NCBI RefSeq assembly: GCF_002954585.1
Contig: NZ_MSCI01000001.1
Location: 496,001 to 560,000, forward strand
Length of the DNA: 64,000 bases
Reading direction: 5' to 3'
Origin: Vibrio chagasii
GTDB lineage: Bacteria; Pseudomonadota; Gammaproteobacteria; Enterobacterales; Vibrionaceae
The translations under genes were made by a program, and so were the position numbers. The notes below the pieces were generated by a model that was not told the DNA's origin, made no database searches, and saw only the letters and a list, made by a program, of their open reading frames with translations. Positions within the stretch are counted from its first letter, which is position 1. Each line of letters starts with the position of its first letter. Positions 9,161 through 18,148 of the stretch are shown one piece after another.

Positions 9161-9272
9161 CGCGTTTGGGGAGTAGTTAGCGCAAGTTTACGTATCGTCA
9201 TCTCGTTAGACCAGGTGTCTATCCGGTGCGTAAAGGTGAAATCCCATATTTCACTTCAACGAGACCAACGCA
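9161..9272 (+). ncRNA. yybP-ykoY (Mn2+) riboswitch aptamer
   Basis: The hallmark GGGGAGTAG occurs at 9168-9176 and the 3' hallmark CAACGAGACC at 9257-9266. The flanks close a P1 stem: GCGTTTGG (9162-9169) with CCAACGC (9265-9271). Inner hairpins include AAGGTGAAAT / ATTTCACTT. This class binds Mn2+ and often precedes TerC/Alx-type membrane proteins, as here. The expression platform (9273-9353) contains the hairpin GCGGAAG...CTTCCGC directly before the CGGAGGAATA ribosome-binding site, suggesting control of translation initiation (inference). Confidence 0.85.
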
Positions 9273-9353
9273 ATCACAATCAAGATCCGTCGTGGAGCTT
9301 GATATGTTTTGTTTGCGGAAGGTCTTTGAACAGTTCTTCCGCCCGGAGGAATA

Positions 9354-10355
9354 ATGAACTCAACTCAATCTCTATTATCTACCAATAGTGAATCCTTTTT
9401 TTCATCGCCAATCATGACGACGTATGTGGGCTTTTTCCTACTGACGGTCATTCTCGTTTCTATTGATATTTATCAGACTCGTGGTGGCAACGTCACAATC
9501 AGAAAAGCGGCAATCTGGAGTGTTTTCTGGTTCTTGCTAGCATTCTTGTTTGCAGGCTCTATCTACCTGTTTTGGGATATTTACGCGCCAAACAGTGATT
9601 ACACAGCGCAGAAAGCGACCGTGTCATTTATCACTGGTTACTTGTTGGAAAAATCACTTAGTGTCGATAACTTATTCGTGTTTGCGATGATCTTCGCGCA
9701 ATACCAAGTTCCTGAACATCTAAGACCTCGTGCGCTTCTTTGGGGTGTTATTGGTGCGTTGGTGTTACGTGCAATCATGATCGCGTTAGGCGCGCAATTA
9801 CTCGCTGAATACCACTGGGTGCTTTATGTGTTTGCTGCGTTCCTGATTGGTACAGGTATCAAACTAGCATTAGACAAGGGCGAAGAGGAGAGTGTGAATA
9901 CACTACCTGAAAAGCTACTTCGCAAAATTATGCCAGTGACAGAAGATTTCCATGGCCCAGCATTGATGATCAAACAAGGTGCAAAATGGGTGCTTACACC
10001 AATGATGTTGGTGATAGGTGCGATAGCGGTTATGGACGTAATGTTCGCTTTGGACTCTATCCCAGCGATCTTCGCGGTAACACAAGAACCATTCTTGGTA
10101 CTTGCAGCTAACGTGTTTGCATTGCTTGGCTTACGTACTTTGTACTTTGTACTGCAAGGAATGATGGACAAGTTCATCTACTTGAAGCCTGCACTTTCAT
10201 TCATCATGGTGTTCATTGGTGTGAAAATGCTATTGGTTGATAGCGAGTGGGCTATCCCGACATACTGGTCTTTAGCGGTATTGGTTTCTACCATGACGAT
10301 TGCGGTTATAGCGTCGATTTATGCAAAGAAGCCAGCTATTGGACAAGTAAATTAA
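9354..10355 (+). CDS. alx: TerC-family membrane protein Alx (manganese homeostasis)
   Basis: 333 residues, about nine TM segments. TerC/Alx signatures include EKSLSVDNLFVFAMIF, LFWGV-type RALLWGVIGALVLR and AVMDVMFALDSIPAIFAVT, with acidic residues inside membrane helices. E. coli Alx is similar in length, is induced at high pH and is linked to Mn2+ export. The start follows CGGAGGAATA. The yybP-ykoY riboswitch upstream is the same arrangement as E. coli alx and supports Mn2+-dependent control. Confidence 0.9.
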   Translation: MNSTQSLLSTNSESFFSSPIMTTYVGFFLLTVILVSIDIYQTRGGNVTIRKAAIWSVFWFLLAFLFAGSIYLFWDIYAPNSDYTAQKATVSFITGYLLEKSLSVDNLFVFAMIFAQYQVPEHLRPRALLWGVIGALVLRAIMIALGAQLLAEYHWVLYVFAAFLIGTGIKLALDKGEEESVNTLPEKLLRKIMPVTEDFHGPALMIKQGAKWVLTPMMLVIGAIAVMDVMFALDSIPAIFAVTQEPFLVLAANVFALLGLRTLYFVLQGMMDKFIYLKPALSFIMVFIGVKMLLVDSEWAIPTYWSLAVLVSTMTIAVIASIYAKKPAIGQVN

Positions 10356-10440
10356 AACAAATATAACTTATCGAAAACTCGATAACTAACACGTGGTCAA
10401 TGAAGCAAGAAATTTATTTATGTAAATTTTATGTGACATT

Positions 10441-10465
10441 GACCACTTTTGTTTGTGGTCTTTTT
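10441..10465 (+). terminator. Terminator after alx with a competing upstream hairpin
   Basis: GACCAC (10441-10446) pairs with GTGGTC (10455-10460) before a T run. The same GACCAC is the 3' part of CATTGACCAC (10437-10446), which can pair perfectly with GTGGTCAATG at 10393-10402. The two hairpins are mutually exclusive. The rest of the 10356-10667 gap shows no gene. Confidence 0.7.
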
Positions 10466-10667
10466 AGACTAAATGCATGATTTAAGCATTATAATGAATT
10501 ATTAGTCACCGTTACTGAATGGGTATTTTGGGGGCTTGTTAATGGTTTGTTTCATTAGAAAAACTAATCTTAAAATCTAAATTTAGTCATTTTTTAACCT
10601 GCAAAAAATCACTTATTATTCTTGTCATCAGAACGAAACATACAAACAAATTTATAGAGAGGCAATC

Positions 10668-10856
10668 ATGGCTCAAGCAGTACAAATGAATACTATCGCT
10701 GTTCTTAACTCTATGGATAAGAAGACCTACTCGGTTAACTTCAAAGGATTGATTGCACACATTTTTGATATTCTTTTCGTAGACAACTCTCCACGTAGTT
10801 ACTACGCAAGCGACCTATCTGGTCACATGCAGCGCGATATCGGTATTAACCGTTAA
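10668..10856 (+). CDS. Small conserved-looking protein of unknown function
   Basis: 62 residues, preceded by AGAGAGGCAATC and followed by a strong terminator (10897-10927), so it is a complete one-gene unit. The sequence has a hydrophobic middle (FKGLIAHIFDILFVDN) and a polar tail with YYASDLSGHMQRDIGINR, somewhat like the C-terminal part of DUF1127-type small proteins. No function is claimed. Confidence 0.7.
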   Translation: MAQAVQMNTIAVLNSMDKKTYSVNFKGLIAHIFDILFVDNSPRSYYASDLSGHMQRDIGINR

Positions 10857-10896
10857 TCTAAGCGTAAACGCATAGAATAAAAGAAATAAAGAATTT

Positions 10897-10927
10897 AAAA
10901 ACGCCAGCTCCTCAAGCTGGCGTTTTT
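10897..10927 (+). terminator. Terminator after the 62-residue protein gene
   Basis: ACGCCAGC / GCTGGCGT stem, loop TCCTCAA, then five T residues. Confidence 0.9.
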
Positions 10928-11007
10928 GTATCTAAATAACTTGGTTTCTGAAAGAAAGAGTTATGTGCCGCGGTCTTTAGATAAGTAGCTTCTATAAGGA
11001 TCACGGT

Positions 11008-11748
11008 ATGTCACACGCCAAATACAACTCACGATTGATTAAACTCTGCTTATTTGCCTTACTGATCGGCTTTTACTCTACAGTGTCGGCAGCGCAAACT
11101 TGGAGCCACGAAGGGCAACCAGCACAGGTTATTGAACTGTTCACGTCAGAAGGTTGTTCTAGTTGTCCTCCCGCAGATGCGTATCTAAGTACATTTGAAG
11201 ACGGCCCAGCACTTTGGACACAAGTTATTCCTCTCGCGTATCACGTCGACTATTGGGATTACTTAGGGTGGGGAGATAAATTCGCGAGTAAGGCCTTTAG
11301 TCAGAAACAGCGACTATACAAAGCATACGGGGTAACAAGCGGGGTCTATACGCCGGGTTTTGTTGTTGACGGTAAGGAGTGGCGTGGCTACTTCAACTGG
11401 CTCGACCGTACATTGCCTTCACTCCCACAACAAAATAATCCCAAGCTGACGGTAATTCATAAAGGTGAGACCTTCAGCGTCAGTTATGAAGGTAAAGGTG
11501 ACTACGTGGCTCATATCGTTCTATTGGCGATGAATGAAGTCACGAGTGTTAAAGCTGGGGAAAATAGAGGTAAGAAGTTAGAGCACGATTTTGTCGTAGT
11601 TTGCGATGGTTACCAGCGTGGTGAATCGAAATGGCAATTTAATGTGGATTTCACGCCGTTAGTCGCCAAACCCGATGCCATTGCAGTGTGGCTAACAGAG
11701 CTCAACTCGTATGCACCTGAACAAACGGTAGCAGAGTGGTTAAACTAG
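11008..11748 (+). CDS. DUF1223 secreted thioredoxin-like protein
   Basis: 246 residues with a signal peptide (hydrophobic LCLFALLIGFYSTVSAA). The DUF1223 hallmark VIELFTSEGCSSCPPAD carries a CxxC pair like a thioredoxin active site, followed by AYHVDYWDYLGWGDKF and VYTPGFVVDGKEW. The family is periplasmic or exported, with a thioredoxin-like fold and unproven redox function. It stands alone between a terminator and the helicase gene. Confidence 0.85.
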   Translation: MSHAKYNSRLIKLCLFALLIGFYSTVSAAQTWSHEGQPAQVIELFTSEGCSSCPPADAYLSTFEDGPALWTQVIPLAYHVDYWDYLGWGDKFASKAFSQKQRLYKAYGVTSGVYTPGFVVDGKEWRGYFNWLDRTLPSLPQQNNPKLTVIHKGETFSVSYEGKGDYVAHIVLLAMNEVTSVKAGENRGKKLEHDFVVVCDGYQRGESKWQFNVDFTPLVAKPDAIAVWLTELNSYAPEQTVAEWLN

Positions 11749-11938
11749 GTCTGCGTAAAGCAAATCTACGGCAAACAACCTATGGAGACGATAAAGTTGG
11801 TCGCGCTGTCGTTCTTCATAGAGTGTGAATTGGTTTAATTTGCTGTAACTGGTGGGAAAGAGGCGATTTAGTTACGTAATAGTGCAGAAGTACGTTAATA
11901 TAGCGCGCTATTATTTTAGCTTTGAGTTCCTGCAATTA

Positions 11939-13228
11939 ATGACTAACACCACGACACCAACCAACTTCTCTGATCTTGGCTTAATTTCTCCACTGATGGC
12001 TCGTCTTAGTGAGCTTGAATATCAACAGCCAACACCCATCCAAGCGCAAGTTATTCCTAGTGTGTTAGCAGGACGCGATTTGATTGCAGGCGCGAATACT
12101 GGCTCTGGTAAAACCGCTGCATTTGCACTTCCTCTGTTACAACAGATCCACGCAGGCGGACCTTTAGACCGTCGTTCGGGCAAAGGTAACTTCGTTTCTG
12201 GTCTTATCTTAGTGCCTACTCGTGAACTAGCGAAGCAAGTTGCTGACAGCGTTAAGTCTTACGCTGTTCACTTTAACGGCGCGATTAAGACCGTTTGTGT
12301 ATTTGGTGGTGTGTCTGTGAACACGCAGATGCAAGCGTTACGCGGCGGTACGGATATCTTAGTGGCGACGCCAGGCCGTCTGCTTGACCTAATTTCAAGC
12401 AACGCCATCAAGCTTGATAAAGTGAAAACACTAGTGCTTGATGAAGCCGACCGTATGTTAAGCCTTGGTTTTACAGAAGAACTAGGCGCTATCTTGAAGC
12501 TATTGCCAACCAAGAAGCAAACTCTGTTGTTCTCAGCAACCTTCCCGGAGCAAGTTCAAGCTCTAACTGAAGAGCTACTCAATGACCCTCTAGAGGTTCA
12601 ACTGCAAAGCGCGAACGCAAGTACACTGGTTCAGCGTGTATTCGAAGTAGAGAAAGGTCGTAAAACCGCTCTATTAGCGCATTTAATTAAACAACACGAA
12701 TGGCGCCAAGCTCTGATCTTCGTGAATGCAAAGAACAGCTGTGAACACCTAGCAGACAAGCTTTATAAGCGCGGTATTATTGCAGAAGTCTTCCACGGCG
12801 ATAAAGGGCAGGGTTCTCGCACTCGTATCCTAGAAGATTTCAAATCTGGCGAGATCGACGTTTTGATCGCGACAGACATCGCAGCACGTGGTCTGGATAT
12901 CGAAAAACTTCCAGTTGTTATCAACTTTGATTTACCGCGTAGCCCATCAGATTACATGCACCGTATTGGCCGAAGTGGTCGTGCCGGTGAGGTTGGCTTA
13001 GCGCTATCTCTGATCGATCACGAAGACTACCATCATTTCAAAATCATCGAGAAGAAGAACAAGATTCGTCTTGAGCGTGAGCAAATCGAAGGCTTTGAAG
13101 TCGATGCAGAAGCGGTAGCTGAACTGATTGCAGCGCTTAAACCCGTTGCACCACCTGCTGGCACAGGCAAGAAGAAAAAGAAGAAGAAAGCGGCACAAAA
13201 CCAAGATGTGTGGCTGAAGAACAACTAA
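11939..13228 (+). CDS. DEAD-box RNA helicase (RhlE-like)
   Basis: About 429 residues. The motifs run in order: Q motif (YQQPTPIQAQVIP), I (ANTGSGKT), PTRELAKQ, TPGRL, II (LDEADRML), III (FSATFP), IFVNAKNS, ATDIAARGLDIE and VI (HRIGRSGRAG), then a Lys-rich tail (GKKKKKKKAAQ). It uses ATP to unwind short RNA duplexes; RhlE-type members act in ribosome assembly and RNA decay. An in-frame start at 11852 would add 29 unusual residues, so ATG 11939 (MTNTTTPTNFSDLGL) is preferred although its ribosome-binding site is weak. A terminator follows. Confidence 0.88.
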   Translation: MTNTTTPTNFSDLGLISPLMARLSELEYQQPTPIQAQVIPSVLAGRDLIAGANTGSGKTAAFALPLLQQIHAGGPLDRRSGKGNFVSGLILVPTRELAKQVADSVKSYAVHFNGAIKTVCVFGGVSVNTQMQALRGGTDILVATPGRLLDLISSNAIKLDKVKTLVLDEADRMLSLGFTEELGAILKLLPTKKQTLLFSATFPEQVQALTEELLNDPLEVQLQSANASTLVQRVFEVEKGRKTALLAHLIKQHEWRQALIFVNAKNSCEHLADKLYKRGIIAEVFHGDKGQGSRTRILEDFKSGEIDVLIATDIAARGLDIEKLPVVINFDLPRSPSDYMHRIGRSGRAGEVGLALSLIDHEDYHHFKIIEKKNKIRLEREQIEGFEVDAEAVAELIAALKPVAPPAGTGKKKKKKKAAQNQDVWLKNN

Positions 13229-13258
13229 ATTGAAAATAGTTGGATAGTAGATACAAGA

Positions 13259-13283
13259 AAGGCGCTCAATCGAGCGCCTTTTC
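13259..13283 (+). terminator. Terminator after the helicase gene
   Basis: GGCGCTC / GAGCGCC stem with loop AATC, T run after; it also serves the convergent phnA gene. Confidence 0.85.
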
Positions 13284-13309
13284 ATTTTTATCAGATACTT
13301 AATGCGAGA

Positions 13310-13867
13310 TTACTTCTTACGACAGAACTCAGCGATTACGTACATTGATTGACCGCCGTTAGTTTTACCAGAAACAAGCTTAGGATCATCACCAACGCTG
13401 ATACCGCGGATAACAGTACCTTGTTTAATTACTTGATTAGTGCCTTTAACTGGAAGGTCTTTGATTACTGTTACGTCGTCACCTTTTTTAAGTTCAACGC
13501 CGTTGCAATCAAGGGGCTTGTCATCAGCAGACATGCCAATTTGTGCCCATACTGATGTTTCTTCTTCCATGTACATCATATCTAGCGCGTCTTGAGCCCA
13601 GCTCTCTGAGTTAAGACGAGTTAGTTGGCGCCATGCTGTTACTTGAACAGGAGCTTCTTGGCTCCACATGCTGTCAGTTAGGCAGCGCCAGTGGTTAATA
13701 TCTTTAGGCTCGTCAATCTCCCCAAGACATTTATCACATACCATGATGCCGTGATCCACTGTTACGTGGCTGTGTGGCGGTACTGCGTATGCAGTAAGAG
13801 AAGAATCAGAACCACATAGTTCACATTTAGATTGGCAGCGTTCTAGCATAGTAGCTTCAGAAGACAT
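13310..13867 (-). CDS. phnA: PhnA family zinc-ribbon protein (YjdM-like)
   Basis: 185 residues. Two CxxC pairs (CELCG, CDKC) form an N-terminal zinc ribbon, and the C-terminal PhnA domain reads VELKKGDDVTVIKDLPVKGT. The family was once tied to phosphonate use; E. coli YjdM is not in the Phn lyase pathway, so the function is uncertain. The gene is monocistronic and convergent with the helicase gene. Confidence 0.85.
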   Translation of the reverse strand: MSSEATMLERCQSKCELCGSDSSLTAYAVPPHSHVTVDHGIMVCDKCLGEIDEPKDINHWRCLTDSMWSQEAPVQVTAWRQLTRLNSESWAQDALDMMYMEEETSVWAQIGMSADDKPLDCNGVELKKGDDVTVIKDLPVKGTNQVIKQGTVIRGISVGDDPKLVSGKTNGGQSMYVIAEFCRKK

Positions 13868-14041
13868 AATGGACTCACATTTATTAGGTATTAATTTACG
13901 GGGCTATTATCCACTTTATTTACAATAAAGAAAGAGGTCGTACGGTATTCTGTCTTGATTAATTTTAGCTGAGATCAACCATTTGTGTTTTAAAGTTTTA
14001 TGCAAACGGTTAACTAGGGAAGGTTGGTTGGCTATAGATAT

Positions 14042-14069
14042 AAAAATGCCAGCGGTTAGGCTGGCATTT
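14042..14069 (-). terminator. Terminator after volA
   Basis: AAATGCCAGC / GCTGGCATTT stem just beyond the volA stop; the minus-strand copy ends in a T-rich run. Confidence 0.8.
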
Positions 14070-14087
14070 GGTTTCAGTGAAGGAGAG

Positions 14088-16514
14088 TTATTGTTCCAAT
14101 ACCGCTCCATTAACTGAGCCTGCTGATAAAGCATTGTCTACCAAGAAATCTGTAGCTTGTGTCTGCATGCTAATGTGATGGTTTAAATCTAATGGCATAG
14201 GCGTAGTGTCATCTTGAGGAGCGACAAATGTACTGTGCGATGCCACATCACTAAACTTAACAAAGTCTTTAGTGCCGTTTGGGGTTGTGTTATTTCCATC
14301 TACTACTTCTAAGCTAAGTTTTGTAGCAAGTGGTGTAGTACCAGCGAACGGTGCATCCACAACAGTATTTGGCACAGTTTGATCGTCTTGTACTTGTCCC
14401 ATATAAATAGGCATCTGAGTTGAAGCTGCTAGCAAGTAATCAGCATTAGTAAACGGGTCTACAGTATCTAACACGGTTTGTGCCGCATAAGCGAACTGTT
14501 GGAATGCTGCGGTCATTGTTGCTTTTTGTGCCGCAGTTGCATTACTTTCAAACGTGTTATAACAAACTTGATCTGTTAAACCCGTACAGTTAGCACTAGC
14601 GAAACTTGCGTATTCAGTAGAAGCGCCTAGTGCTACGTTATGCTTAACTTGCGGGCCAAAGAACGGTGAACCCAATAAAAGGTTAGATATTTGTCCACCA
14701 GAGTTTTCAATAGCTGCAGCACTGAAGCTATATAAAGCATCTGCAGTCGCACTACCCAACGTACGGTTAGATGATGCCACTGCAGTTGTTCCGACAATAC
14801 CACCCAATGAATGACCTAAGAATTTAACCTGTGAGCCATCAAATGCTTTCAAAGGTGAACTAGCAAGTAAACCAGCCTGCAAAGAAGCAGTTAAAGAAGC
14901 TCTTAAGCCCATTACGTCGAGTGCACTTTGACGAACGTTGTCACGAGCTACCGGAAGGTTAGCAAGGTTCAAGTAAGCCAACACATCTGCGTTTGCTGAA
15001 CGGGTATCATCTAGACTGCGCGTACCATGTATTGGTAAGTCAATTGCGATAACAGCAACGCCAGCTCTCGCTAAGTTGTAAGCGAACGCATAAGCATTTT
15101 CTTTAGCAGAGGTTATACCGTGTTGGTAAATAACCACATCAGTAGGATCTGCACCATTAGGTGTAAACAACAAAAACTCTACAGACTCTAATGATTTTAC
15201 CTGAGGAACTGGAGAGTATTTTGTAATAACCCTTTCGCTATCAAGCGGTGAGCCATCTGCTAGAGTAAGGTTTAGGCCAACCAGTTTAAGCTGTTCTGTT
15301 TGGTCAGTCGCTAATACACTAGTGTCGATACCTGCAGCAACTAATTGAGCAGCCATATTAGCTTGCTCGCTAGCATCGCTTAAAGCGTTTGATACTTTAG
15401 CTAAACTAGGCATACCTGATTCAAATGGCTGAGAATTCCATTCGCTAGTATTAGTTTCTAGGTAATAAGGTAACTGAACAAAACCCTGAGTCACATCAAC
15501 GTTGTCAGTACCACCGTATAGCCCGTTAATCGCACCCTTTAGAGTAGCGATAGTTGTCGCGTCGCCACCTGCAACATATTTATCAAAGTCTGTATCGTTT
15601 GCTAATGCTGTAGTGAACAGTTCTGTAGAACCGAATTGCATTGTGTAAGCTGCCGTGAGATCGACAGAGTTAGGGTTTGCGCTGCCTTTCCAGACACCAT
15701 TTAGGTTTGTCGCTGCCAATCCTGTTGCCGTAGCACCTTTAGTAGCAAATAGCGTGTCTCCAACAGACTCAGTAGTAAACCAAGTTGAATAAATGATGTT
15801 CTCTGTATCTAGGTTAATTGCACCTGCTGCTGTCGCGCCAGCGAAGATCTTCTCAACCCCTTGAGTGACTTGTTGAGCTTGCGCAAGGCTACCTTCGGTA
15901 TAAATCACTGCACTCGATTTAAGTGCTGCGTAACTTGCTGACATACCAACAGGGTCACCATTCACATCCGTAAGTTCATTTGACAGTGCCAACACGTATT
16001 CACTGGATGCATCAAGTGAATCTTTAAATTCGATCGTGAACGTGTCGGTTGCAGAACTAGATTCGACCTCAAAATCATTACCTAGAGTCAATACCTTTGT
16101 AACACTTGGCGTGGTCTCAGATGTAAGTGAACCACTAAGTTTTAAAAGATAAACGCCACCAGTCGCAGCACCATCCGCTAATCCAGCACCTTCAAAATCC
16201 ATGATGATCGGCATAGAGGTTGACCAACCGTCCATGGTATTCATTGCGGCAATAGGGTTGGTTAATGAGTCATCACCGCTAGTCGGCAGACCCAGTGTGC
16301 CGTCCGTAGTATCCATCAACGCAAAGCTTGGAAGAGGAACTGCGACATCTGCACCTGTTAACTGAAACTTGATGCTAGTCGCTTGTGCAAGTGAATCTTG
16401 AATATATTGTTCATATTGAATTGCGGTTGATGCGCCAGAGCTCGATGAGTCGTCACCACAACCAGCAAGAAACATTGCTGAAGCAAGCAGCGAAACATTA
16501 AATAACTTTTTCAT
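14088..16514 (-). CDS. volA: VolA-type surface lipoprotein lysophospholipase
   Basis: 808 residues. The lipoprotein signal ends at the lipobox LAGC (MKKLFNVSLLASAMFLAGCG), followed by a Ser-rich spacer. The C-terminal half has an alpha/beta-hydrolase fold with nucleophile elbow GHSLGGIVG and an oxyanion-region phrase VVIYQHGITSAKENAYAFAY. The large N-terminal half is of the Pla-1/cef lipase type. VolA in V. cholerae cleaves lysophosphatidylcholine at the cell surface and frees a fatty acid, which the neighbouring FadL homologue imports. The same pairing is present here: the gene follows a fadL homologue with a 15-base gap in one operon. Confidence 0.88.
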   Translation of the reverse strand: MKKLFNVSLLASAMFLAGCGDDSSSSGASTAIQYEQYIQDSLAQATSIKFQLTGADVAVPLPSFALMDTTDGTLGLPTSGDDSLTNPIAAMNTMDGWSTSMPIIMDFEGAGLADGAATGGVYLLKLSGSLTSETTPSVTKVLTLGNDFEVESSSATDTFTIEFKDSLDASSEYVLALSNELTDVNGDPVGMSASYAALKSSAVIYTEGSLAQAQQVTQGVEKIFAGATAAGAINLDTENIIYSTWFTTESVGDTLFATKGATATGLAATNLNGVWKGSANPNSVDLTAAYTMQFGSTELFTTALANDTDFDKYVAGGDATTIATLKGAINGLYGGTDNVDVTQGFVQLPYYLETNTSEWNSQPFESGMPSLAKVSNALSDASEQANMAAQLVAAGIDTSVLATDQTEQLKLVGLNLTLADGSPLDSERVITKYSPVPQVKSLESVEFLLFTPNGADPTDVVIYQHGITSAKENAYAFAYNLARAGVAVIAIDLPIHGTRSLDDTRSANADVLAYLNLANLPVARDNVRQSALDVMGLRASLTASLQAGLLASSPLKAFDGSQVKFLGHSLGGIVGTTAVASSNRTLGSATADALYSFSAAAIENSGGQISNLLLGSPFFGPQVKHNVALGASTEYASFASANCTGLTDQVCYNTFESNATAAQKATMTAAFQQFAYAAQTVLDTVDPFTNADYLLAASTQMPIYMGQVQDDQTVPNTVVDAPFAGTTPLATKLSLEVVDGNNTTPNGTKDFVKFSDVASHSTFVAPQDDTTPMPLDLNHHISMQTQATDFLVDNALSAGSVNGAVLEQ

Positions 16515-16529
16515 GTTTTGTAATTCCGT

Positions 16530-17789
16530 TTAGTTGAAGGTGTAGTTCATTTGAATCGCAGATAGATACGCAACTGCATCGCCAGAGAACTCAAGCTCTT
16601 GGCCTAGTTCATTGGTTTCTTTGAAGTCACCATCTTTACTTTGTACAAGGGCGAAACCAGCATCGAACGAAAGGTTAGGGCTGTACTGGTAAGTTAAACC
16701 TGCGCTGTACCAAAAACGGTCACTATCGGGGATACTTAATGTCGCTTCACCCGCTTGTTCGTCGTATGCAAGACCGGCTCGCAGAGTCCACGCTTGGTTC
16801 AGTTGATAAGTCGCACCTAATGAGTAACGGTTGTTATCGTCGTAGTGTTCAGTCTTTTTGAAACATTCACCATTTACACAATCTGGACTGGTTGCTTTAA
16901 GTTCTTTGAAGCTACTCCAACCCGTTTGCTGCCAACCATAGTGAATTGCCCACTGGTCAGTCAGTTGGTGAAAAGCGGAGATTTCTATAATCGAAGGTAA
17001 TGTGATCTTAAGACGACCTGTCGTAGATGTAGCACTGCCTTGTACGATACTTCCGGTGTAATCGTTAAAGTCACCATCATCAAAATCTAGGTCGACTTCA
17101 GAACGATAGGCGATAGCGAAGCGATTGTTTTCGTTTAGCTCATATAACGCACCAACGTTCCAACCGAATGCAAACGTTTCACCCGTCATGCTAATCAGCT
17201 TGGTAGAAGCAGGATCACCGGTAATGTTAGAAATTGAACCTTGGTGACGGTTCAGTTCTGCCTCAGCATAAACAAAGTTCACGCCAGCACCAACGCTGAT
17301 TTGTTGGTTAATTCGATATGCTACGTTTGGATTGATGTTAACAGAGATCAGAGAAGTATCACCGGCGAGATCACCAGCATAGATATCGTCTGGGTAGTCA
17401 GTCGCTACACCATAGTTTGAGAACATACCGACACCCCAAGCCCATTTATCATTGATTGGACTAATGTAGTAAGCAGCTGGAACAACTTGCAGAGGCGCAA
17501 TATCACTAGACTTCTGACTCTGACCGCCAGAACCTGGGACATTCTTCTGTGTGATATCTACTTCTGGATCAACGATAGAAACCGCGCCTGAAAATTGGGC
17601 TATATCAAATAGGGTCATTGCGGCTGGGTTTCTTGCTAGTACACTCGCGTTATCAGCTACTGCACCTTCACCTGAAAACGAGCGACCAAGGCCTGAAGCA
17701 GAATGCTCAGCAACTTGGAAGCCAGCGGCAAGCGAATTACATGCAAATAGCACTGATAGTGAAACGAGAGAGCGTTGTATTGTTTTCAT
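16530..17789 (-). CDS. fadL: FadL-family outer-membrane fatty-acid transporter
   Basis: About 419 residues. The signal peptide (MKTIQRSLVSLSVLFACNSL) precedes the mature start AGFQVAEHSASGLGRSFSGE, which matches the FadL hatch domain; NPAAMTLFD is also typical. The rest is a beta barrel ending in an aromatic-rich strand (IQMNYTFN). A longer in-frame start at 17891 is rejected because ATG 17789 has AGGAGG just upstream and begins the signal peptide. It is upstream of volA in the same operon and probably takes up the fatty acids VolA releases. Most Vibrio carry several fadL paralogues, so this is one of a set. Confidence 0.88.
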   Translation of the reverse strand: MKTIQRSLVSLSVLFACNSLAAGFQVAEHSASGLGRSFSGEGAVADNASVLARNPAAMTLFDIAQFSGAVSIVDPEVDITQKNVPGSGGQSQKSSDIAPLQVVPAAYYISPINDKWAWGVGMFSNYGVATDYPDDIYAGDLAGDTSLISVNINPNVAYRINQQISVGAGVNFVYAEAELNRHQGSISNITGDPASTKLISMTGETFAFGWNVGALYELNENNRFAIAYRSEVDLDFDDGDFNDYTGSIVQGSATSTTGRLKITLPSIIEISAFHQLTDQWAIHYGWQQTGWSSFKELKATSPDCVNGECFKKTEHYDDNNRYSLGATYQLNQAWTLRAGLAYDEQAGEATLSIPDSDRFWYSAGLTYQYSPNLSFDAGFALVQSKDGDFKETNELGQELEFSGDAVAYLSAIQMNYTFN

Positions 17790-18148
17790 CCTTGACCCTC
17801 CTAGGGCATCAAATTTCATTATTTTTTGTTTGAAAACACACTGAGCATTTTTGGTGTTGAAGCTCCAATGTAAACAGCATGTTAAATTCATGTTTTATAT
17901 AAAGTCAAAGAAAGAGTTGTTATTTTGTGAACTTATATTTTTAAGGGGCGGCACTTTAACATCAATATTATAAATGCAATCAATGATTTATTTGTGGTTG
18001 GAGGTGTGACCAGAACATTTATACACCATTGCGGTATAAATAGTGTTCAATAGCTCAATGTGTAACGATTTTGTTTCTGTTTACCGCAATTCCCTAAATC
18101 GGCATAATACTGGCTCATTTTGATGGTCTTTTAATTGGAATTTATAGT
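17790..18148. promoter_or_regulatory. Divergent promoter region of fadL-volA and the site-2 protease gene
   Basis: 359 AT-rich bases with no gene. Reading leftward, 18017-18001 contains TTCTGGTCACACC, which shares CTGGTC and the spacing of a FadR half-site but not the rest. It is a weak candidate for fatty-acid control of the operon. Confidence 0.35.

Noticed and set aside
8980..9180. 66-residue ORF on the plus strand
   Set aside because: It runs through a terminator and into the riboswitch aptamer, and has no ribosome-binding site.
13004..13285. 93-residue minus-strand ORF
   Set aside because: It is the antisense of the helicase C-terminus, including its Lys-rich tail.
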